Source: Forficula auricularia (lineage: Eukaryota; Arthropoda; Insecta; Dermaptera; Forficulidae). From it: 64,000 nucleotides of DNA. The notes under the pieces were generated by a model, which saw only the letters and a program-made list of their open reading frames with translations, had not been told where the DNA came from and did no database searches. Position numbers and translations under genes: made by a program. The stretch spans positions 6,618,832 through 6,682,831 of the forward strand of contig JALMQS010000075.1 in the NCBI GenBank assembly GCA_024734495.1, in the 5' to 3' direction. Shown here piece after piece: positions 56,405-64,000 of the stretch. Every line of letters begins with the position of its first letter. Within the stretch, counting starts at the first letter, position 1.

Positions 56405-59071
56405 CTAGGAAAAAGAGTAAGGAATTAGTTTTGATATATGGAATCGATTTGCTTCCTTCCCTCTTTTCTTGCTGTTAATTTCATAAATCGTATCAGAAAT
56501 TTTCTCTTTTATTTCATATGGTCCTCTTCTGACTTCGTCTAATTTATTTCTATTTAATTTATTTCCATTGGAGACATAAACTAAATCACCCTTTTCTAAT
56601 TTGTATGTTCTTCTCTTCTTATCAATTCTTAATTTGTTTCTTTGGTGACTGATTTCTGAATTTTTGAAAGCTTCTTTTCTGATTTCCTCAAGGTCTTGTT
56701 TTTCTTTTTGTATTTCTTTTGGAATTATTTCCGATGTTTCTCCTATTAATAATTCTGCTGGTGAAAATTTTGTTGAGCTATGAATTGACTTATTGTATTC
56801 CTCGATGCATATCTCAGCAATTTTTGTCCATGGTCTCTTGTTATTATTTTCATTTATTTTACATCTGATCCGATTAACTATTGTTTGATTCAGTCTTTCG
56901 TTCATTCCATTTGATTGGGGACTATCTACGGCCGTGAAGATTAAATTAATTTTCTTTTCTTTCATGTATTCTTTGAATTTTTTTGATTTTAATGAGCTAT
57001 ATTGATCTACCAATAGTGTTTCAATTTTGTTTTCCTTTGTTACTAAATTAATTAATTTTATAAAATCTTCTGGGACTTGACTTTTCGATGTCATTATCCA
57101 CGCATATCTACTAAAATGGTCTATTAATAGATGCATGTATTTTTTTGTGGAATTATATCCTTTAAATCCTCCAATTGTGTCCATAGACATTATATGATAT
57201 GGATATTTTGCTGGTCCCAATCTTGATAATTCACCCAAAGGTTTACAACTTCTGGATTTGTTTTTTATACATATTTCACATTTTTTGCAGTAATCCTTAA
57301 TGATGCCATCCATCTTCTTAAAATAATAAAAAGGTCTTATCTTATTTGCTATTTGTTTGTAACCTGTATGTCCATAGGATTTATGTATTTTATCTATCAG
57401 ATTTATACCAAATTCTTTAGAGATGTATATTCTTCTCTTATTTTTCATGATTTTAAATTTTATGTTTCCATTATTCATTGTTCCTTTTGTATTCTTAATT
57501 TCTTCTTTTATTCTATTTTGATCATTGATTATTTCATCTATTTCGATCATATTCACTATTTGAATACAATCTTCATTATTTTCGTTAGTTTCTAATATTG
57601 GGTTTCTTGAAAGAAAATCTGCTTCTACATTATCCTTACCTTCTCTATACACCACTTTAAAATTATATTGCGATAAATAAAGCATTAGATCACCTATTGC
57701 TTCATCCGTTCTTGCTTTTGTTTTTAAGTTTACCAGCGGCTTATGATCGGTAATGACAGTAAATGATTTTCCTATAAGTAGGTATTGCCAATATATGATT
57801 GCCTCTTTCATGGCTAAACATTCTATAAACATCACTTCTTTCTTCATTTGACCCGGTGTCAATTTTTTTGAGAAATAGCCCACTGGATGTAAGCTTCCAT
57901 CTTCTTGGACTTGCTTCAGCACTGCTCCTACTCCTAATCTGCTTGCATCCACCTCTAATACTATATCCTTTTTATTGTCAAATATAGCCAGAACCGGTGG
58001 TGTTATTAGATATTGCTTTGTTTCCAGAAAACATTTTTCGCATTCTTCTGTCCATTTGAATTTGGAGTCTTTTTTTAATAGATTGTAAAGTGGGCTCAAT
58101 CTTTGTGTACAATGGTCAATAAATTTTCTGTAAAAATTTATCTTTCCAATTAGTTTACGTACCATTCTTTTATTCTTGGGTCTTTCTAAATCTTTGATGG
58201 ATTGTAAGTTGTCCTTAATAGGGTATATTTTTCCGTTTTCTATAATATGTCCAAGGTATTTTATTGAATGTTTTGCAAATTCGCATTTTTCCATTTTTAT
58301 TTTATATCCTTGTTTTTTTATAACTTCAAATAATAGTTTTAGATGTTTCATATGTTCTTCAAACGTTTCTGAGAATATTAGGATGTCATCTATGTAATTT
58401 ACACAAAATTTTTCCATATTGTTTCTTCTTATAGTATTTGCCAAAACTCTTTGGAAGATCGCACTACTGTTTTTATATCCAAATGGTAACACTCTCCATT
58501 GCCAATGTCCTTTCTGGGTCACAAATGCTGTCTTCTTTTGATCTTTTTCTCTTATAGGTATGGACCAAAATGCTGAGTTCATATCTATTGATGTGTACCA
58601 TTTACATCTGTTTACTTCCATAATTATATCATCAATCTTTGGAAATGGTTGTGCATCTGGGATTACGATTCGGTTCAATTCAGAATAATCAACACATAAC
58701 CTTGTTTTTTTCCTTCTTCTCTCTTGTAAGCTAGTGTAACTGGGGACGCATATGGGGAATCAGATTCTTCAATTAATTTATTCTTCAGTAACTCAGTAAC
58801 TTGATATTCTATTTCTTCTTGGTCTCTTGGTGAACACTTATAAGGTTTTTTTGCTATGTACTTATCTTCTTTAAGTTTGACTTGTGCTTCAAAATCCTTA
58901 ATCTTGCCGACATCGAATTTGTTTTTTGCAAAACATGATTGATATTCGTTGATCATGTTCTTTAGTTCTTCTTGTCTTTCTTTATTTAAATGATCGATAT
59001 TTATTTCTTTGTTTTCCATAATATGTGTGTTTGTTTCCGTTTCTTCTTGAGATTCGATTATTTTTTTTTTT
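56405..59071 (-). CDS. pol: Gypsy pol: reverse transcriptase, RNase H, integrase (one frame change)
   Basis: The upstream part (ATG at 59019) covers the RT N-terminus (SPYASPVTLAYK). The 757-codon part continues with RT: first Asp in TSIDMNSAF (residue 32) and YIDD (95-98). RNase H residues follow: Asp244 (EVDAS), Glu286 (FIECLA), Asp311 (ITDHKPL) and Asp354. The integrase has an HHCC finger (His432, His437, Cys464, Cys467), a D,D35E core (Asp500, Asp558, Glu594) and a GPY/F module (RRGPYEI, about 717-723) ending in FHISKLIPYSFS. All catalytic residues are present. The only break is in an A7 run (58705-58711), where a minus-one shift would join the two parts inside the RT domain. The stop lies just after GPY/F, so there is no chromodomain. 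Confidence 0.95.
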
Positions 59072-59480
59072 GAATGTTATTATCATCTTTTATTTCTATT
59101 ATTTTATCAATTTTTCTTTGTTTTATTTTCAGGTTTTCATCTTGAATTAATTTGAATTTTTTTATAGCATCAAGACCTAGTAACATATCATAATTAAATT
59201 TGTCATTTTTTATTACTATAAATTCTAGTTCATCTTCTATTTCTCCGATTTTTAGATTTAATGTAGCCCGGGTTTTATAAAAATCCATTCCACTTATAGA
59301 CTTTAATAAGCTTTTGCTATTATATAATTTTGCTTTAATTGTTCTTATTAGCTTCTCGTTGATTAATGAGCACGTCGACCCATTATCGTAGATAGCTTTT
59401 ATAAGTTTATTTTTGTCTATAATTACCTTTATTTTGATAAGTGGCTGTGGATTGGATTTTCCCGGGTTCAATCGTTTTTT
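59058..59480 (-). CDS. pro: Gypsy protease
   Basis: The frame begins at the A AAA AAC slippery site (59474-59480) and runs to the stop at 59058. The active-site block is IYDNGSTCSLI: the Asp is followed by Asn-Gly, not the usual Thr/Ser-Gly, an unusual variant of the retropepsin DTG/DSG motif. The second hallmark, MLLGLDAI, is present about 75 residues later and the spacing is normal. It is likely an aspartic protease processing Gag-Pol. The frame is separated from pol by an A11 run (59061-59071), where a minus-one shift would restore continuity. Confidence 0.85.
   Translation of the reverse strand, partial: KKRLNPGKSNPQPLIKIKVIIDKNKLIKAIYDNGSTCSLINEKLIRTIKAKLYNSKSLLKSISGMDFYKTRATLNLKIGEIEDELEFIVIKNDKFNYDMLLGLDAIKKFKLIQDENLKIKQRKIDKIIEIKDDNNIQKKK
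59061..59071 (-). other. A11 run at the pro-pol frame change
   Basis: The protease frame ends in Lys codons and TAA directly after this run, while the pol frame is open upstream of its ATG back to the run. A minus-one shift joins them. It could be programmed, a real deletion, or a homopolymer sequencing error. Confidence 0.5.
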
Positions 59481-60422
59481 TGTTCGTCCTCTGATATTTG
59501 TAAATATTCATTTTCCATTTCTTCCTCATTTAAATTTATGCTTTTCTTTATGGAAGCTGTGTTGTTCCAACATATTTGGGTTGAATGGAAGCGGTTTTTA
59601 TATCCTAATTTTTCACATATTGCACATGGTTTTTTGTTCGGTATAGTTAATTTCTTGAAGTCTTCTTTTTTTGTAACTTCCAATCTTCTTCTTTCGAATG
59701 TCGAATTATTTATTTTCTTTATTTCTATCATAAGTTTTTCGATCGATGTTATTTCTTCAATATCTAATTTTTTCTTGCATGTGGATGGGAAGGCCCATTA
59801 CCATTAGATTGATTTTAGAAGTTGTAGTCATCTTATCTTCTATTTCTGTACATAGTTTTTCCTTAATCAATAGATAATCTATCAAAGATCCTTCTATGTA
59901 TTTGTAATTATATGCTTTTCTAATAGTTGACCAACCTTTTTTTGAGAAGTGGTTTAGAAATGAGTTTTTCCATTCTATCCATGTTGAATTTTTTTTGTTC
60001 TTGCTATGTAATTCATACCAAATTTTTGCTGTGTCTTCCAAAAATTGTTCCAAAATTTCTATTTTGTGTTCTTCTTTCATGATTTTATGTCTGGAGCATT
60101 CCTTTTCATACTTTTCTATCCATTCACTTGCATTATTTTTCTTATTATTAAATTTTTCCAAGATGAAGTTCTTTTCAATTTTTTCATGAATATAGAATTT
60201 TTCTTCCAGTCTCGTTTCCAGTTCTTTAATTTTTTTTTGTAGGTTATCCTTCTCTTCTGATATTTCATTGTACTCCTCTAAAGGAATATTTTGGTAGCAT
60301 ACATTCTCTCCTTCATCGAAATAATTGTCTATTATATCCTTATTTAATTTAAGACTTACTTTTCTAAATCCATTTATTGGTTTAATTGCTTTAATAGCAT
60401 TTATAACAATATTATTTGCCAT
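59468..60422 (-). CDS. gag: Gypsy gag with zinc knuckle (one frame change)
   Basis: It starts at ATG 60422. The first 220 residues are Lys/Glu-rich with a coiled-coil-like stretch (about 55-100), followed by a WIEKYE...LEDTAKIWYELH...WIEWKNSFLNHF segment that resembles the retrotransposon gag capsid fold. After a frame change in an A6 run (59768-59773) the frame continues to a CCHC-type knuckle, CAICEKLGYKNRFHSTQIC, with unusual spacing CX2CX9HX4C. The last codons before TGA overlap the slippery site into the protease. Whether the A6 change is real or a base-calling error cannot be told from sequence alone. Confidence 0.85.
59474..59480 (-). promoter_or_regulatory. Minus-one frameshift site A AAA AAC at gag-pro
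   Basis: In the gag frame the codons read CAA AAA AAC GAT TGA. A tandem minus-one slip over A AAA AAC moves ribosomes from gag, two codons before its stop, into the protease frame. This heptamer is a classical programmed frameshift signal in retroviruses and retroelements and lies exactly at the gag-pro border. Confidence 0.7.
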
Positions 60423-60572
60423 TAATACTTGATGGTTTTGAATATCTCTGTTCTCTCTTGGAAGAATATACCACTGTTTTTAGTCCATTGATACTCCAGC
60501 CAATTCAAAAATTTTTTCTTCTTTTTTCACTATGTGTACGTGGAATTTTTGGGTGTCCATGTTTGCAAACGA

Positions 60573-60583
60573 CTTATTCAATT
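60573..60583 (-). other. Primer-binding site, probably self-primed
   Basis: The 11 nt directly after the 5' LTR read AATTGAATAAG in element sense. They are not TGG-initial and so do not look like a complement to a tRNA CCA end. Their exact inverse, CTTATTCAATT, occurs inside the LTR (60711-60721). A transcript starting at that point would have a 5' end able to fold back on the site, as known for Tf1/sushi-type elements. Confidence 0.65.
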
Positions 60584-60866
60584 TGTAAGAGTGTGGATTG
60601 GATAAATTGAACGTTAGACGATTCTGAAAGTATAGTAGAGTTTTATTTATAAATGCAATAGATAATATACAAGATAAGTTATAAATGATAGTTACCTGAA
60701 AGTATAGTAGAATTGAATAAGAGTCCTTTCATCAATATACACACTCATTTAATGTCATAACATGTGGTCTATTAAGAGTGAACATAGTTGAGTCGAGGAC
60801 ACTATGCAATACTACCAACCTCAGATAATTTAATATAATTTATATAAGCGGGAGATACAATTTACA
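60584..60866 (-). repeat. LTR (5' LTR of the Gypsy element)
   Basis: Appears identical to 56096-56378. In element sense a TATATT lies 18 nt before the CTTATTCAATT segment (60711-60721), somewhat close for a TATA box if transcription starts there. Confidence 0.95.
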
Positions 60867-61189
60867 TATATAATTAAAAATAAATCTCAAATCAAGTCTT
60901 ATTAATTTTCTATATTTTTGTACCAAAAATTATGAGTTATAATCTCTGAAATTTAATATTTTTTTGTAGCATTTTAGCAGAAAAAACAATCGTATACGAT
61001 CTCCGTTTTTAAGCTAGTTCTTTAACTAATGCAAAAATTCAAGAAGTCTTCGAAACTTGGCATATAAGTAATTAAAAGCATAAAGCATTAAAAACATAAT
61101 AATTTAATTTTTTTTCCTTGAAGGACTTTCCCCATGTTGATGAAAAACTAATATTTGTTAGAATAATATATCCGGAGTAACTTAAAAAA

Positions 61190-61470
61190 GGTGACTTTGG
61201 CTCAGTGGCTAGAGTGTCGGGTCGCTGACTCGAAGATCGCTGTTTCGAGACCGAGTCTTGGCAGATATATATTGCAGTCACCTCCTCGAAAAGTAATGGC
61301 AACCTACCAAGAGTATAATTGCCTAGTCACCTCTCCAAATTAGCCGTTCGGAACCGGCGTTAAAAAGTAGGTCCCATATATCTGTGTAAAACAACTAAAC
61401 ACACTCAGCACAGGTATATGTGGAGAGGCGCCGACACCCGTTTCGGGTATGGCACTCAAAGAAGAAGAAC
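61190..61470 (+). mobile_element. tRNA-derived SINE, copy C (full length)
   Basis: The head has A box TGGCTCAGTGGCTAGAGTG and B box CTGTTTCGAGACC (61198-61255). The body includes AAAGTAATGGCAACCTACC and the 3' end reads TTTCGGGTATGGCACTC followed by AAAGAAGAAGAA. The body layout and the GAAGAAG tail are shared with the copies at 9.2 and 23.7 kb. Confidence 0.75.
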
Positions 61471-62490
61471 TTAAAAAAAAATTGAAATTATTTACCTCGT
61501 AGTTTTTTTATAAAAAAATAAAAAAAAACATATTTCCTCTATTATTTTTAGTGGAGGGGAATAAGATCATTCTTGGAAACAATCCATTCATAAAGAGATA
61601 TAGTAGTGTGAAAAGTACTGTCACCTTAAAAAACATAACCTATTAAAATATAAAATTTTAGCACCGTTCATATGTATAGAGTGGTTACGAGGCTAAAACT
61701 TTTTGTGTAGAATGTCGTGAAAGAACTACCTTAAGTTGTTTTGGGTATAAAATCTAAAGAGGATGAAAAATCAGTCTTGGAAATAATTTTTCTTCACTTT
61801 TCAGATATTTCTAAGCACGATAGGCAAAATAAATTAAAATTATTCAAGTTAGTCCATTACATCTGGTCGCCCGCCTGCCGAGCGTAACGGTTAACTTAAA
61901 AAATATATTATTATAATTTCAGAAAAAGGTTATTTTGGGATTTCACTTTTCATAGACTTTTGTTAGATAGAGAACGTGAAAGAATTTTTTCTTATTAACC
62001 GAGACGGGGCAAAAAAATATTGAGCTGAACAAAGTGGTCCAGATGACTAATGATAAGCCTAACTAAGGAAGGGCCTTGTTAAGGGCGAGGTCCAGATCGC
62101 ACCTCAGATTCATATAAAAATAGAAAGATTTTTTATGCGTGGGATCACACACTCTTTTCACACATGAGACAAAGCCATCTTCAAATACTAGACGATACAA
62201 GATAAAAACGATTCATCTTTCATTTGGGTTCTCGATTATTTATAGAATTATAAAACCTTGACGGGTGGAACAATTTTTTTTTTTACTTTAATGATAAGAA
62301 AGCTAAATGTTCGAATCACGATTGACTCTGAATTCTAGAAACAAAGAAAAATATTCGAGGCTTGAATAGTAATCGAAAATATTTATGAACTTAACGATTG
62401 AATGTTTTAGAGTGCAGGATTTAGCGGTTGTTTAAGATGAAAAATTTAGATGTTTTGAAAAAATCAATTAAATAGCCACTGTCAAAAGAT
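61471..62490. other. No recognisable gene
   Basis: I see no coding motif or terminal repeat that I can support. Confidence 0.35.
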
Positions 62491-62570
62491 ATGTTTAATT
62501 TAAATGTCAGAAGGTTCAGTTCACTCGGGAGTCGAACCCAAGTACCAAACATGCTAACGAGCAGTTGGTT
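62490..62570 (-). mobile_element. tRNA-related repeat fragment
   Basis: The minus strand reads TTTGGTACTTGGGTTCGACT then CCCGAGTGAACTGAACC and TCTGACATTTAAATTAAA, related to the arms of the 43549-43871 foldback. Confidence 0.5.
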
Positions 62571-62586
62571 AAACATATCTAATAAC

Positions 62587-62792
62587 TTGAGTGGATATTG
62601 ATGAGGCAGTCCAAAAAAGAAGATCATTTATACTACCTTTTTATTCATAAACTGACGTTTCTGAGGCTATTCCTTCCTTCTTCGGGAATTTGAAAAGTCA
62701 GTTTCCTTCACTGACTTTTCAAAACCGTGAAGTATAAGGTAGTATAAATTATCTTCTTTTGGACTGCCTCATCAATATCCACTCAATTTCAC
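62587..62792. mobile_element. Foldback with hammerhead-like core in one arm only
   Basis: TTGAGTGGATATTGATGAGG mirrors CCTCATCAATATCCACTCAA; the central hairpin is GAAAAGTCAGT/ACTGACTTTTC (about 62692-62720). The left arm, read on minus, has CCGAAGA, an AGG...CCT stem region and GAAACGTC (62657-62687), matching the 2.66-kb core. The right arm skips from ACTGACTTTTCA to the outer part and lacks the core. Confidence 0.7.
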
Positions 62793-63304
62793 TTTTCAGT
62801 CCGTCTCCAAAAATTACTCCAATCTTATATCTAATAACATATTTCATACTTTTTTTTAAAATTATTATTGGCGTGTCGGCTACGAGGCCATTGACGCCAC
62901 TATGCTTGTTTTAGCTATACAGCTCAAGATTATTAAATTATTAGATAGCTAATAGATAAATAGGTAAATAAATAACAAAAAAAAAACAGGAATAGAAATA
63001 TATATCTTAAAGCCTTGGATAAGTACCCTTTAAATGTACTTTAATAGGTCTATCTCTGAGAGATAATTTTTTATATTACTTATATAATCTTCCCCTTCTA
63101 AGATAGATTTCATACTGCCTTTTAATTTGCTTTTTCACGAATAATTATATATTGAAAAACGAGGCTGAATATTCAAAAATTTTATATTTTTCGAAATTCA
63201 AAAACAATCAATATTATTAAATCATCATTTAGAAGTTATTTAGAACAATGAATTGTATTTGGCATAGAAGCAGAGTTGTTGATTCATAAAAATAAATCTA
63301 TGAG

Positions 63305-63650
63305 GTTGCAATGGGGTTAGGGAGGGTAGGTGGTTGGAGGGGTAGGGAAATTAGGAGGGCGGGTTGTTCAGGTGACGATCCAGAGTCACGGGTGGGGGTG
63401 CGGGGGTAAGCACGGGGTTGTATGGTAGTGTGGGGGCGGGGTGGAGGACACGGGGTAGGGTCCAGGGCGTGGTGGTGGCGTAGGGTCGGGGTTGGGGTTG
63501 AGGGTGTGGTTCGTGGGGTGGGGTCCAGGGGTAAAATGGGGTCAGGGAGGGTTGGTGGTCGGAGTGGCATGTAATCCCAGCGAAACCTCCACCATGCAAT
63601 GGGGTTAGGGAGGGTATGTGGTTGGAGGGGTCTGGAAATTAGTTTGGTAA
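63305..63650. repeat. G-rich strand-asymmetric repeat
   Basis: The plus strand is dominated by GG-GGGG runs. A unit containing GCAATGGGGTTAGGGAGGGT is present at about 63307 and again at about 63596, 290 bp apart. The long opposed Pro/Thr-rich minus frames are a consequence of the base skew and not genes. Confidence 0.8.
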
Positions 63651-64000
63651 GGGGACGTTTAAGGGGAATATTCCTGAGTGTGAGAATACTAACCTTTATA
63701 GACGTGGAGGTGGTGGTGTAACTCAGTGTATCTCGTTGTACTAGTTTGATAAACTACTGAATTTACTCTTATGTTCAAATTCTACGTTACTGAAGTTAAT
63801 CTGATGCAATGAATTTAAAAAAAAATAAAAAAAATAATTCTAAATAGGCAAAAATAAAATAAAAATACTTAAATAAATTCTAGCTGCAAAGGAGAATGGG
63901 GAGAATTTTCTTAACAGTGAAAGATAATCAAGAATTCAATTTATAGTATATAATTTATTGAGGTCCTTGGTGAATTTAACAGTCAGAAAGAATTAAATGA

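Larger units (their letters stand above)
56096..60866 (-). mobile_element. Ty3/Gypsy LTR retrotransposon, nearly complete
   Basis: The 4771-bp element has gag, protease, reverse transcriptase, RNase H and integrase in Ty3/Gypsy order on the minus strand. The two 283-bp LTRs appear identical, so insertion is recent. The flanks allow a 4-bp TATA duplication. The coding region has a minus-one slippery site at gag-pro plus three further frame changes in A-runs. There is no env and no chromodomain. Confidence 0.95.

Noticed and set aside
58705..58711. Programmed frameshifting inside the RT domain
   Set aside because: The A AAA AAA heptamer would allow it, but a regulated shift between RT motifs has no sensible product; a real indel or base-calling error is more likely.
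63298..63599. Pro/Thr-rich proteins on the minus strand
   Set aside because: The open frames are caused by extreme G-skew of the plus strand; two overlapping frames are open at once.

Overview
The window is AT-rich, repeat-saturated nuclear DNA of a metazoan, most likely an arthropod. That is inferred from the mix of element types (Ty3/Gypsy, R2-like, CR1/Jockey-like and RTE-like LINEs, hAT, Tc1/mariner and pogo-type DNA transposons, tRNA-derived SINEs) and not from any species-diagnostic gene. There is no prokaryotic gene organisation, no rRNA and no CRISPR. Almost every long open frame belongs to a transposable element; host coding sequence is at most a few candidate exons. || Layout. 1.4-3.6 kb: a hAT-like element containing a foldback element, which in turn contains a 5'-truncated CR1/Jockey-like LINE. 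3.6-9.4 kb: pieces of a dispersed repeat called 'Z' here, two foldbacks, a CRE/TATA-like cluster and a SINE. 9.6-10.6 kb: remnant of an element with an endonuclease/exonuclease/phosphatase fold. 10.7-13.4 kb: a pogo/Tigger-type MITE and a 2.4-kb element with short terminal inverted repeats and internal tandem repeats. 14.3-16.5 kb: Z copies, one split by an R2-like LINE 3' end, beside two exon-like segments. 18-19 kb: two foldbacks. 19.27-21.18 kb: a nearly perfect 360-bp tandem array in which each unit carries a 95-nt tRNA-like gene. 21.5-35.3 kb: MITEs, foldbacks and minisatellites. 36.0-38.1 kb: foldbacks, one with a broken mariner-like transposase. 38.38-38.57 kb: the best candidate host exon (minus strand). 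39-53 kb: more Z copies, two hAT-like elements with 8-bp target duplications, one of them carrying nested insertions. 55.7-56.0 kb: a foldback. 56.096-60.866 kb: a young Ty3/Gypsy retrotransposon (minus strand, identical 283-bp LTRs). 61.2-64.0 kb: a full SINE, a foldback and a G-rich repeat. || Two signals stand out. First, at least eight long inverted-repeat (foldback) elements and one unpaired arm carry a recurring core, CTGANGA - short stem - GAAAC/T, which resembles the conserved core of hammerhead ribozymes; in two of them one arm has lost exactly this piece. Second, the Gypsy element has no TGG-type tRNA primer site; the first 11 nt after its 5' LTR are a perfect complement of an 11-mer inside the LTR, which is the arrangement of self-primed (Tf1/sushi-type) elements. 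Its gag-pro junction is a classical A AAA AAC minus-one slippery site, and its remaining frame breaks all lie in A homopolymers.
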